Below are positions 1 to 8,216 of a DNA stretch of 64,000 nt, piece after piece. Position numbers and translations under genes: made by a program. The notes under the pieces were generated by a model. That model was not told the origin of the DNA. It made no database searches and was given only the letters and a program-made list of their open reading frames with translations. The DNA comes from Ornithinimicrobium faecis. Lineage in GTDB: Bacteria > Actinomycetota > Actinomycetes > Actinomycetales > Dermatophilaceae. The stretch is from NCBI RefSeq assembly GCF_023923225.1, contig NZ_CP099489.1, forward strand, positions 2,170,001 to 2,234,000, in the 5' to 3' direction. How positions within the stretch are numbered: position 1 is the first letter of the stretch; every line of letters begins with the position of its first letter.

Positions 1-1
1 G

Positions 2-688
2 ATCTTCGACGAGATCTGGGTCTATGGCGACCCGCAGGTCCATGACGTGCGGAGGACCGGCGAGGTCCCCGCTGAGCTGCACGACCTGATCCGCTACACG
101 GGCTATCTCGCGACCGGCCGCCGCTGCGTCCCCGAGACAGACCCGACTGAACTGCCGTATGTGCTGAGCATGGTCGGCGGTGGCAGCGACGGCAAGGAGG
201 TCCTGACCCGGGCCGCCAGCGCCACGGTGCCCGCCGGGCACCGTCACCTGGTTGTCGCGGGACCGCAGATGCCCGCCGAGGACCTGGCCGAGATCCAGCT
301 GGCCGCCGCACCGGGCACCACCGTTGTGGCCTCCGTCCCCGACGGGCTGGCCACCATCCGCCGCGCCAGCGCGCTCGTCGCCATGGCCGGCTACAACACC
401 GTGTGCGAGGCGCTGACGACGGACACGCCCGTGCTGCTCGTGCCTCGCGAGAAGCCCCGTCAGGAGCAGCTCATCCGTGCCCGCGGCCTCAAGCAGGCCG
501 GTGCCGTGGACCTGGAGCGCCTCGATGACCTCACCGCAGGCCGGCTCACCAGCTGGTTCGCCGCTGCCGTGCACCGCACCGCCGTCCGAGACCACCTCGA
601 CCTGGCCGGCCTGGCCGGAGTCGCCCACCGCGTCGCTGCCCTGCAGCCTGGCGCCCCCGTCAAGGAGTTCACCCGTGTCGCCGTCTGA
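2..688 (+). CDS. Glycosyltransferase, MurG-like C-terminal part (5' truncated)
   Basis: The reading frame is open from base 2, so the start lies upstream of the window; 228 residues are visible. The frame resembles the nucleotide-sugar-binding half of GT-B enzymes of the MurG/GT28 type. It has a glycine-rich VGGGSDG stretch near the start of the Rossmann half, and MAGYNTVCEAL followed by a PREKPRQEQ segment, the usual donor-binding region. It heads a run of co-directional genes (a 14-bp overlap with the next) encoding two more glycosyltransferases, an ABC exporter and two kinase-like proteins. A role in a surface or secreted glycan is inferred from context; the substrate is unknown. Confidence 0.75.
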   Translation: MFDEIWVYGDPQVHDVRRTGEVPAELHDLIRYTGYLATGRRCVPETDPTELPYVLSMVGGGSDGKEVLTRAASATVPAGHRHLVVAGPQMPAEDLAEIQLAAAPGTTVVASVPDGLATIRRASALVAMAGYNTVCEALTTDTPVLLVPREKPRQEQLIRARGLKQAGAVDLERLDDLTAGRLTSWFAAAVHRTAVRDHLDLAGLAGVAHRVAALQPGAPVKEFTRVAV

Positions 689-1928
689 GTCCACCCAGCG
701 CGTCGGCTATGTCCTCAAGGTCTATCCGCGGTTCTCCGAGACCTTCGTGGTCACCGAGATCCTCAGCCGCGAGGCCGCCGGTGAGGACCTGGCGATCTTT
801 GCACTGCGCCCCACCACGGACGCCCGCTTCCACCCCGAGATCTCCAAGGTGGCTGCCCCCGTGACCCACCTGCCCAAGCCAGCGAAGTTGACTGACGCCT
901 GGGCCGTGCTGCGTCAGGCCCGCGCGGTGGTGCCCGAACTCGACAACCGGCTCCCCGGCATCCTCCCGCTGTTGACCCAGCTCGAGGCCTCCGAGGCGGT
1001 GCAGGGCATCCACCTGGCACTCAGCGCCACCGAGCAGGGCATCACCCACCTGCACGCACACTTCGGCTCGATGGCAGCCCGGGTCGCCCGGGTCGCCAGC
1101 GCGATCGCCGACATCCCCTTCTCGGTGACCACCCACGCCAAGGACCTCTTCCATGAGTCCGTGGACCACGACCTGTTGCTGGAGGTGCTGGGCGCCGCCG
1201 ACCACGTCGTGGCCATCAGCGAGTTCAACCAGCGCTTCCTGCTGGCCCGCTATCCCAGCTTGGCCGACAAGATCGTGCTGATCCGCAACGGTCTGGACCT
1301 GGCGAAGTTTGGCTATGACGACCCCGAGCCGCTGACCGGACCCCTCAAGGTCGTCGCCGTCGGTCGCCTGGTGGAGAAGAAGGGCTTCAACCACCTCATC
1401 GAGGCCGTGCGTGAACTCGCCGGCACCGCAGGACCCGCCGTCCAGGTGCGCATCGCCGGTGACGGCGAGCTGCGTGCCGACCTGGCGGCCCACCTCGAGG
1501 AGGCCGGGCTCGGCGACACCGTCGAGCTGCTCGGCCCCCGTCACCAGGAGGAGATCCGCGACCTGCTGCGCTGGGCCGACGTGATGGCCGCACCGTGCGT
1601 GGTCGGTGCCGACGGCAACGCCGACGGCCTGCCCACCGTGCTGCTGGAGGCCATGGCGATGGGCGTGCCCGTCATCGCCAGCGATGTCACTGGCATCCCC
1701 GAGGCCGTCCAGGACGGTCGCACCGGTCAGCTGCTCGCGGCCGACCGGCTCACAGCGGGGGACGTGAGCGAGCTGGTCGACGCGCTGGTGCGCGTCGCCG
1801 ACCCCGACTATCCGCGCGTCGCCATCGCCCGCGCGGCCCGCGAACTGATCGCAGCCGAGTTCGACACAGCGCGCCAGGCGCGCCGACTCGCCGACCGTCA
1901 GCAGGGCGCCGCCCTGCTGGCCGGTTGA
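675..1928 (+). CDS. Glycosyltransferase family 4
   Basis: 417 residues from GTG at 675, chosen because AAGGAG sits 8 bases upstream and the protein begins naturally at MSPSESTQRVGYVLKVYPRFSE. The frame stays open upstream, but that part is the shadow of the preceding gene. The layout is GT-B: the N-terminal half has HLHAHFGSMAARVA, and the C-terminal half begins at VVAVGRLVEKKGF. The usual EX7E motif appears as DGLPTVLLE, a D-x7-E variant, followed by AMGVPVIASDVTGIPE. It resembles colanic-acid-type GT4 enzymes. The 14-bp overlap with the upstream gene and 14-bp gap to the next glycosyltransferase imply one transcript. Confidence 0.85.
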   Translation: MSPSESTQRVGYVLKVYPRFSETFVVTEILSREAAGEDLAIFALRPTTDARFHPEISKVAAPVTHLPKPAKLTDAWAVLRQARAVVPELDNRLPGILPLLTQLEASEAVQGIHLALSATEQGITHLHAHFGSMAARVARVASAIADIPFSVTTHAKDLFHESVDHDLLLEVLGAADHVVAISEFNQRFLLARYPSLADKIVLIRNGLDLAKFGYDDPEPLTGPLKVVAVGRLVEKKGFNHLIEAVRELAGTAGPAVQVRIAGDGELRADLAAHLEEAGLGDTVELLGPRHQEEIRDLLRWADVMAAPCVVGADGNADGLPTVLLEAMAMGVPVIASDVTGIPEAVQDGRTGQLLAADRLTAGDVSELVDALVRVADPDYPRVAIARAARELIAAEFDTARQARRLADRQQGAALLAG

Positions 1929-1942
1929 GAGGAGAGGACCAC

Positions 1943-3187
1943 ATGACCCACGTTGCCTACCTGTCCGCAGACCCCGGCGTGCCCGCCTTCGGCACCAAGG
2001 GCGCCTCGGTGCACGTCCAGGAGATCATCCGCGCCTTCCGTGACCGCGGTGCGAGCGTGCGGCTCTACACCGCCCGCACCGACGACCACGTGCCCGCCGA
2101 CCTGACCGATGTGCCGGTCACGCACGTGCCCGTCGACAGCCGGGCCGAGCGCACGGCCGACAAGGAGTTCGACCAGCAGGAGCGCACTGCCCGGCGCGAG
2201 CAGCGCCAGGTCGCCGCCGCCCACGAGATGGCCACCCGTGCCATCGCCGACGGCGTCGACATCGCTTACGAGCGCTATTCGCTGTTCTCCACCGCCCTGG
2301 CCGAGGTCACCACGACGCTGGGCATCCCCGGCGTGCTCGAGGTGAACGCGCCCCTGATCGACGAGCAGGCCACCCACCGGCACCTGATCGACGCTGCCGG
2401 GGCCCTCAGGGCACTGCGCACCCAGGTCGCGGCCGCCGCAGTCGTGGCCTGTGTCTCCGAGCCGGTGGCCCAGTGGGTCCGCGGGCACTGCCCAGAGGCG
2501 ACCGACAAGATCAAGGTCACGCCCAACGGCGTCAACACCTCCCGCATCGCCCCGACCACCGTCAGCGCCGAGGGCGACCCGATCGTGCTGTTCGTCGGCA
2601 CGCTCAAGCCCTGGCACGGAGTGGAGGTCCTCCTCGAAGCGGCTGCGCTCGCCCGCGAGCCCTGGCAGTTGCGCATCGTCGGCGACGGACCGCAGGGGCC
2701 CGCCCTGACCGAGCAGGCAGAGCGCCTCGGCCTCGACGTGGACTTCCGCGGGGCAGTGGCCCCAGGCGACATCCCGGCCGCCCTGGCCGGAGCTGCCGTC
2801 TCGGTCGCGCCCTATCCGGTGTTCGACGGTGGGGCCGACCAATACTTCTCGCCCCTGAAGATCTACGAATACGCCGCCGCCGGCCTGCCGGTCGTGGCCT
2901 CCCGTGTCGGGCAGGTGCCCGGCATCGTGGCGGACGGCGAGAACGGTCTGCTGGTCGAGCCGTCTGACCCGGTGGCGCTGGCGGCCGCGATCGACACCCT
3001 GGCCGCCGACCCGCAACGGGCCCGTGCCCTGGGGCTGGCCGGTCGCGACATGGTCCTGGCCAGCCACTCCTGGGACAGTGTCCTGGACCAGATCCTGGAG
3101 GATGTCGTGATGCCCACCGCGCAGGACCTCACCGCACAGGACTCGACCGCGCAGGACTCGATCGCACAGGACGAGGTGCTCGCGTGA
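1943..3187 (+). CDS. Glycosyltransferase family 4
   Basis: 414 residues from ATG at 1943, preceded by GAGAGGAGAGG. The N-terminus, MTHVAYLSADPGVPAFGTKG, has the GxKG-like loop seen in GT4 enzymes near the acceptor site. The C-terminal donor half starts at IVLFVGTLKPWHGVEVLLEA and contains SPLKIYEYAAAGLPVVAS, the family donor-binding segment. The last ~20 residues are an odd low-complexity tail of AQD(S/L)(T/I) units encoded by ~15-bp tandem repeats (about 3116-3175). The stop overlaps the GTG of the ABC transporter by 4 bp. Product unknown; a lipid- or secondary-metabolite-linked glycan is an inference. Confidence 0.85.
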   Translation: MTHVAYLSADPGVPAFGTKGASVHVQEIIRAFRDRGASVRLYTARTDDHVPADLTDVPVTHVPVDSRAERTADKEFDQQERTARREQRQVAAAHEMATRAIADGVDIAYERYSLFSTALAEVTTTLGIPGVLEVNAPLIDEQATHRHLIDAAGALRALRTQVAAAAVVACVSEPVAQWVRGHCPEATDKIKVTPNGVNTSRIAPTTVSAEGDPIVLFVGTLKPWHGVEVLLEAAALAREPWQLRIVGDGPQGPALTEQAERLGLDVDFRGAVAPGDIPAALAGAAVSVAPYPVFDGGADQYFSPLKIYEYAAAGLPVVASRVGQVPGIVADGENGLLVEPSDPVALAAAIDTLAADPQRARALGLAGRDMVLASHSWDSVLDQILEDVVMPTAQDLTAQDSTAQDSIAQDEVLA

Positions 3188-5061
3188 CCGCGAAGAAACT
3201 GGAGACCAAGCCGACGGCACTGCGCCGCACCCTGGGCCTGGTCCGCCCGCACGTGCGCAGCCACACCCCGATCCTGGCTGGGGGAGCCCTGGCGCTCATC
3301 CTCGAGGTCGTCTTCCGGGTGCTCGAGCCGTGGCCGGTCAAGTTCGTCGTCGACGCGGTCACCCGCTCGCTGGGCGCGGACCTCGCGGACTCAGGTCCGC
3401 AGGCGAGCTTCCGCCTCCTGCTGGCCTGTGCCCTGGCGACCATCGCCTTGGTCGGGTTCCGCGCCATCTTCAACTATCTGGCGACCATCGCCTTCGCGCT
3501 CGGTGGCTCACGCATCGCCACCGAGCTGCGCCAGCGCGTCTTTGCCCACGTCAACACCCTCTCGACGCAATACCACTCGACCTCCCGCTCCGGTGACCTC
3601 GTCCAGCGCCTGGTCGGTGACGTGGGGCGGTTGCAGGAGGTCGCCGTCACTGCCGGCATGCCGCTGCTGGTGAATGTCTTCACCCTGTTGGCCATGTCCG
3701 GAGTCATGTTCTGGCTCGACCCGATGCTCGCCCTGATCGTGGTGGTCGCAGCGATTCTATTCCTGCTGATGTCTCGCACCAGCACACCCAAGATCACCTC
3801 GGCCTCGCGCAAGACCCGCAAGGCCGAGGGCGACCTGGCCAACATCGCCCAGGAGACCGTGGGTGGCATGCGGGTCGTCCAGGCCTATGGACTGGAAGGC
3901 GCCCTAGAGGAGAAGTTCGGTGGCCGCAACGCCAAGTCCCTCAAGGACGGCGTGCAGGCCAAGCGGCTCTCCGCTGCCTTGGAGCGGGGCACCGACGTGC
4001 TGGTCGGCTGCGCCACGGCCACCGTCCTGATGCTCGGTGGCTATCGCGTGATGCAGGGCGCCATGACACCCGGCGACCTGGTGATCTTCCTGACCTATCT
4101 CAAGACGGCCATGAAGCCGTTGCGCGACCTGGCCAAGTACACCGGCCGCATCGCCCGGGCCGCCGCCTCCGGCGAGCGCGTCGCCGACGTGCTCGACCAG
4201 GAGCCGGACATCACCAGCCCGGCCGACCCGGTCGACCTGGGCCGGATCCGCGGCGAGGTGCGACTGGAGCGGGTCAGCGCCGGCTATGGCGACGATGCGC
4301 CGGTCCTGCAGAGCCTTGACCTGCACATCCCCCAGGGGCAGCGGGTTGCCGTGGTCGGCCCCTCAGGTGCCGGCAAGTCCACGCTCACGGCCCTGGTGAC
4401 GCGGATGATGGATGTCACCGGTGGTGGCGTGCGGATCGACGGTGTGGATGTGCGCCGTCTCGACGTGCACGACCTGCGCTCCCAGATCGCGGTCGTCCTG
4501 CAGGAGTCGGTGCTGTTCACCGGCACCATCGCCGACAACATCCGCTATGGCCAGCTCGGCGCCACGAACGAGCAGGTCGTGCGGGCAGCAGAACTGGCCC
4601 GAGCCGACGAGTTCATCCGGCGCATGCCGCAGGGCTATGACACACCGGTCGGTGAGCGTGGCTCCACTCTCTCCGGTGGCCAGCGTCAGCGGATCGCGAT
4701 CGCTCGTGCCCTGCTGCGGGACGCCTCGATCGTCATCCTCGACGAGGCCACCGCTGGCCTGGACGCCGAGAACGCCGGGGCGGTCCGGGAGGCGATCGAT
4801 CGCCTCACCCGTGGGCGCACCACCCTCGTGGTCACCCACGACGAGCAGACCGCTCGGGAGTGCGACCGGATTGTCTGGATCGAGGGTGGCGGGGTCCGCT
4901 TCGACGGCCCGTCGGACAGCGTGCTGCCCGAGGGCGCCGCCTTCACCGGCTCGTCCGAGCCACGTGCCCAGGGCCAGACCCAGCCGGTGCCGTCGGCACA
5001 GACCCAGCCCGTGCCCAAGCCAGAGACCGAGCCCGCGCTGAGCAGCGCGGGCGGGAAGTGA
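3184..5061 (+). CDS. ABC transporter, fused membrane and ATPase domains
   Basis: 625 residues, a half-transporter of the exporter (ABCB/MsbA) type that would act as a dimer in the membrane. Residues about 1-330 are the six-helix membrane domain. The nucleotide-binding domain spans about 350-590, with Walker A GPSGAGKST near 391, Q-loop VVLQES, signature LSGGQ near 497, Walker B IVILDEA near 516 and switch His in VVTHDE. The C-terminal tail (TQPVPSAQTQPVPKPETEPA) is Pro/Gln-rich and probably disordered. GTG at 3184 overlaps the preceding stop (GTGA). Position between glycosyltransferases and kinase-like genes suggests it exports the glycan or glycolipid they make. Confidence 0.9.
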   Translation: MTAKKLETKPTALRRTLGLVRPHVRSHTPILAGGALALILEVVFRVLEPWPVKFVVDAVTRSLGADLADSGPQASFRLLLACALATIALVGFRAIFNYLATIAFALGGSRIATELRQRVFAHVNTLSTQYHSTSRSGDLVQRLVGDVGRLQEVAVTAGMPLLVNVFTLLAMSGVMFWLDPMLALIVVVAAILFLLMSRTSTPKITSASRKTRKAEGDLANIAQETVGGMRVVQAYGLEGALEEKFGGRNAKSLKDGVQAKRLSAALERGTDVLVGCATATVLMLGGYRVMQGAMTPGDLVIFLTYLKTAMKPLRDLAKYTGRIARAAASGERVADVLDQEPDITSPADPVDLGRIRGEVRLERVSAGYGDDAPVLQSLDLHIPQGQRVAVVGPSGAGKSTLTALVTRMMDVTGGGVRIDGVDVRRLDVHDLRSQIAVVLQESVLFTGTIADNIRYGQLGATNEQVVRAAELARADEFIRRMPQGYDTPVGERGSTLSGGQRQRIAIARALLRDASIVILDEATAGLDAENAGAVREAIDRLTRGRTTLVVTHDEQTARECDRIVWIEGGGVRFDGPSDSVLPEGAAFTGSSEPRAQGQTQPVPSAQTQPVPKPETEPALSSAGGK

Positions 5062-5069
5062 GACGCGCG

Positions 5070-6314
5070 ATGTCCACAGCGGCTCCGCTGACGACGACCC
5101 ATCGACCCGTGCCGATCAGCGACCGGGCCAGCGCCGACCTGCTGATCGACGCGTCGCGTCTCAGCGAGCTGGTCGGGCGTGAGGTCCGCGCAACTCGACT
5201 GCGCTTCAAGCCCGGTCTGTCCACGTCGGCGGTGCTGCTGGATGCGGCGAGTGAGACTGCTCCGCAATGGATTCAGGTCTCGCACGACGCCCACCTCGAC
5301 AAGCTCCGCAAGGCTCTGGAGAAAGCTCGAGAGCGCGCCCAGCGGGTGCACCTGATCCGCACCGGTGACCTGACGATCGCCCACGGCACCATCGACACGG
5401 ACCCGCGGCTGCAGAAGGGGTTGGACGGTCTGCGCGAGCTCCATCCATTCGTGAGCGAGGCGGTCACGATGGGTGACTTGCAGGTGTTGCGCTATAACCC
5501 GCAGCGCCGCCTGGTGCTGCGGCGTGAAATCGACGGGCGTGACCCCGAGATCATCCGGATCACGGCCCACAAGCAGGCCACGGTGGATCGGTCCCTCGCG
5601 GCCTATGATGCTGCTGGCGTGCCGGTCATCCATCCGGACACCTCACGCGCACTGGCTCACAACCAGCGGGTCACGGTCTGGCCGTGGTTCGGTCGGGGCG
5701 ACCTGTCCAGCCTTCCGACTGAGTCTGGCGTGGAGGTGGCCCCGGCTGCTGGAGCCGCGCTCGCACACCTGCACGGCTCGGCTGTGCCGGGAGACGACGT
5801 CCCCGAGCCCGTCTCGGCGCTGCGGGCCATCAGCAACGACCTGAGGGCCATCGACCCTGAGGCGTCCGCCCGGATGGCACAGCTCGTGGCCCGCTTCAGT
5901 GACCACCTCGTCGCCAGGGAGTGGGCGAGTGGCCCCCTGCACGGCGATTTCTCGGCCGATCAGGTCCTTGTTGGGCGCGCGGGCGAAGACGTCGTGCGAC
6001 TCACCGACTTCGACCGGGCGGGGCAGGGAGTGCTCACCGCTGACCTCGGCACGTTCGCCGCCACCGAACTCACCGAGCGAGGCGGCGGCACGCGGTTCGA
6101 CGGTCTGGACTCGCTGCCACTGACCACCGCCCTGCTGCAGGGGTATGTCGAGGCACAGGTCTGCCCATCCGTCCCGACGGACGAGGCCTCCCTGCGCCCG
6201 TGGATGGCCCGGTCCCTGCTGGCGCGCGTGACCGACCCCTTTCGCGGCGCAGATCCCCACTGGTTGGAGAGCATCCACCAGCGGCTGGACCAGATTGAGG
6301 AGCTGCTGTCATGA
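5070..6314 (+). CDS. APH-like phosphotransferase
   Basis: 414 residues from ATG at 5070, 8 bp after the ABC gene; the start was set by MSTAAPLTTTHRP following the upstream stop. The protein-kinase-like fold of the aminoglycoside/choline kinase superfamily is recognisable. The catalytic loop is HGDFSADQV near residue 291, and LTDFDRAGQG near 312 replaces the DFG-type metal-binding motif. The N-terminal half is poorly conserved. It overlaps the next gene (another APH-like kinase) by ATGA. Likely substrates are small hydroxylated molecules or sugar intermediates; drug resistance is not implied by the context. Confidence 0.8.
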   Translation: MSTAAPLTTTHRPVPISDRASADLLIDASRLSELVGREVRATRLRFKPGLSTSAVLLDAASETAPQWIQVSHDAHLDKLRKALEKARERAQRVHLIRTGDLTIAHGTIDTDPRLQKGLDGLRELHPFVSEAVTMGDLQVLRYNPQRRLVLRREIDGRDPEIIRITAHKQATVDRSLAAYDAAGVPVIHPDTSRALAHNQRVTVWPWFGRGDLSSLPTESGVEVAPAAGAALAHLHGSAVPGDDVPEPVSALRAISNDLRAIDPEASARMAQLVARFSDHLVAREWASGPLHGDFSADQVLVGRAGEDVVRLTDFDRAGQGVLTADLGTFAATELTERGGGTRFDGLDSLPLTTALLQGYVEAQVCPSVPTDEASLRPWMARSLLARVTDPFRGADPHWLESIHQRLDQIEELLS

Positions 6315-7432
6315 CCGACCACCAGATCGTCGAGGCGGACACCGTTGCCCCCGGGCCGGTGCCCGGACAGGTGCAACTCGGGGAGGATCTGCTCACCATC
6401 GAGCGGGCCTGGCCCCGAGGACGCCGGGACGGTGCCGAGCTCATGCTGGTCGAGGGTCGCGACGGCGACGGACGGCTGCGGGCGGCGCGCCTGTGGCTGC
6501 AGCCCGCAGCCGGACTCAGGTGGCAGGTCAGCAAGGTCCAGGTGGCTCCGGCAGGGATGGACCCGAAGTTGCCCGAACTCGGGGCCGTGTGCGCCGAGGG
6601 GACCCTGCTCGTCCACCGCTATGGCCGGCGTGCCGTGGTGCGTCGCCGGGACGACTTCGTGAAAGTGGTGCGCCCGGGTGAGGGGTCCACCGTCGCCGCC
6701 GCGGCCCAGCTGGGCCGGGACCTCGCCCTGGCAGCCGGCTTCGACGCGCCGACCGTCGGGGCGATCCGATCCGGCTCGGTGAGCTTTGGCATCCTGCCTG
6801 GCCGCAGCCTGCACGAGTTGGGGGGCGTGCTGACCCGCAGCGAGTGGACCCGCTGGTGGGCGATCTTTGCCGAGCGGTGGGCCGCCTTGGCTCAACCGCC
6901 GGCAGCAGGTCGGTCCCAGAGCGTCCCAGATCCGCACGGCCCACACGATGAGGTGGCCGTCCTGCGACGTTGGCTGGACTGGGTCACCCGCCTTGAGGCC
7001 CTGCCCGCCGACCTGCACGACAGGGTCGCGGAGCGGGTCGAGATCGTCGCCCGAGAACTGGTGGGCACGCCGGCAGAGGAGTTGGTGCTCGCCCACCGCG
7101 ACCTGCACGACAAGCAGATGCTGGCCGAGGGGGACAGCCTGGGCCTGTTGGATTTCGACACCGTGGCGCTCGCCGAACCCGCCCTCGACCTGGCCAACCT
7201 GTGGGTGCATGCCCGGCTGCGGGCCGACCAGGGGGTGTGGTCGAGCGGACACAGCGAGGTGGCGCAGGACGCCGTGCGCGAGGTCGCCTCAACCCTCGGC
7301 GTGAGTGGGGAGCGCTTCGCGACCTATGCCGAGGCCACCGCACTGCGGCTGGCCTGCCTCTATGCCTTCCGTCCGCGGCACCGCCAGCTGGCCCTGGACT
7401 GGGCCGCGGGGCAGCGGTTCCCCGCGGTGTGA
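6311..7432 (+). CDS. APH-like phosphotransferase
   Basis: 373 residues, start ATG overlapping the previous stop (ATGA). It is a second kinase-superfamily protein: catalytic loop AHRDLHDKQML near residue 263 and LLDFDTVALAEPALDLANL near 280, the latter typical of APH and homoserine-kinase-like enzymes. The N-terminal ~130 residues match nothing I recognise. It is the last gene of the operon; a TetR gene follows after 68 bp carrying operators. Two unlike APH-fold kinases next to glycosyltransferases and an exporter suggest phosphorylation of a pathway intermediate, which is inference. Confidence 0.78.
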   Translation: MTDHQIVEADTVAPGPVPGQVQLGEDLLTIERAWPRGRRDGAELMLVEGRDGDGRLRAARLWLQPAAGLRWQVSKVQVAPAGMDPKLPELGAVCAEGTLLVHRYGRRAVVRRRDDFVKVVRPGEGSTVAAAAQLGRDLALAAGFDAPTVGAIRSGSVSFGILPGRSLHELGGVLTRSEWTRWWAIFAERWAALAQPPAAGRSQSVPDPHGPHDEVAVLRRWLDWVTRLEALPADLHDRVAERVEIVARELVGTPAEELVLAHRDLHDKQMLAEGDSLGLLDFDTVALAEPALDLANLWVHARLRADQGVWSSGHSEVAQDAVREVASTLGVSGERFATYAEATALRLACLYAFRPRHRQLALDWAAGQRFPAV

Positions 7433-7447
7433 TCAGGAACACTCTCT

Positions 7448-7480
7448 CTGCACTGGGTGCAGATTTGCACTGAGTGCAAA
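7448..7480. promoter_or_regulatory. Twin TetR operators
   Basis: Two near-identical dyads stand 17 bp apart centre to centre: CTGCACTGGGTGCAG (7448-7462) and the perfect palindrome TTTGCACTGAGTGCAAA (7464-7480). They share the core TGCACTGRGTGCA and sit just before the GTG of the TetR gene, as expected for an autoregulated repressor. Whether the downstream MMPL gene reads through from here or has its own promoter is not visible. Confidence 0.8.
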
Positions 7481-7500
7481 GTGAGTCGTACGGTTTCCTC

Positions 7501-8118
7501 GTGACCACGCAACCCTCCACCCGGCGCGAGCTCAACAAGGCCCGCACCCGCGAGCGGCTGCTCGAGGCCCTGCGAGCGCAGCTGTCTCGCGGCTCGCTCG
7601 AGTCGATGACCGTCGAGGAGGTCGCCGAAGCCGCCGGGGTGTCCCGCCGCACCTTCTTCAACTACTTCACCAGCCTCGAGGCGGCGCTGGCCGAGGGCAT
7701 GTCGGTCCCGATTGAGGGGATGAGCGAGGCCTTCCGGGCCCGACCTGCCGAGGAAGTCCCCCTGGTGGCGATGGACCAAGCGCTGCAGGTCGCCCCCATC
7801 CCGCGCGACCTGTTGTCCTGGATCGCCGCCGTCAAGTGCTCCGGGCTGGAGCGGCACAGCGTCGCCGTCAACGTCTGGGCCTATCACCAGGAATGGTTCG
7901 AGGGGCTGCTGCGCGAGCGCCTGCCCCGCGCGAGCGACCTGGCTGTGACCACCCTCGCCGGCACCGTGATGGCCATCTTCGAGGCGGCCGAACGGCACTG
8001 GATGCAGACCCCGGTCGACATCGTGGACGACCGCGCGGCCGCCGACTTCAACGACCTCCTGCGCCAGGGACTGCAACTGGCCGCTGCCGGCTGGGTCACC
8101 CCGGCCGAGACCACCTGA
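7501..8118 (+). CDS. TetR-family transcriptional repressor
   Basis: 205 residues from GTG at 7501 (MTTQPSTRRELNK). An upstream in-frame GTG at 7474 was rejected because it lies inside the operator palindrome. The helix-turn-helix is at residues about 38-60 (TVEEVAEAAGVSRRTFFNYF), typical of TetR; the C-terminal ligand-binding part is family-variable. Immediately downstream is an MMPL exporter in the same direction, so the protein probably controls its own gene and the pump in response to a substrate of the pump. The ligand is unknown. Confidence 0.92.
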   Translation: MTTQPSTRRELNKARTRERLLEALRAQLSRGSLESMTVEEVAEAAGVSRRTFFNYFTSLEAALAEGMSVPIEGMSEAFRARPAEEVPLVAMDQALQVAPIPRDLLSWIAAVKCSGLERHSVAVNVWAYHQEWFEGLLRERLPRASDLAVTTLAGTVMAIFEAAERHWMQTPVDIVDDRAAADFNDLLRQGLQLAAAGWVTPAETT

Positions 8119-8216
8119 CCGGACCCACCACCCTTGCCGCGGTCGATGAGGACCGGGCCCATCCGCATGCACACTGCACGCCCCGGACTCCGATCCGGAC
8201 ACCGAGAGGAATAACC

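Noticed and set aside
6311..7432. Aminoglycoside resistance gene
   Set aside because: The kinase fold is shared by many metabolic kinases; glycosyltransferase/exporter context and divergence of the N-terminus argue against assigning drug resistance.
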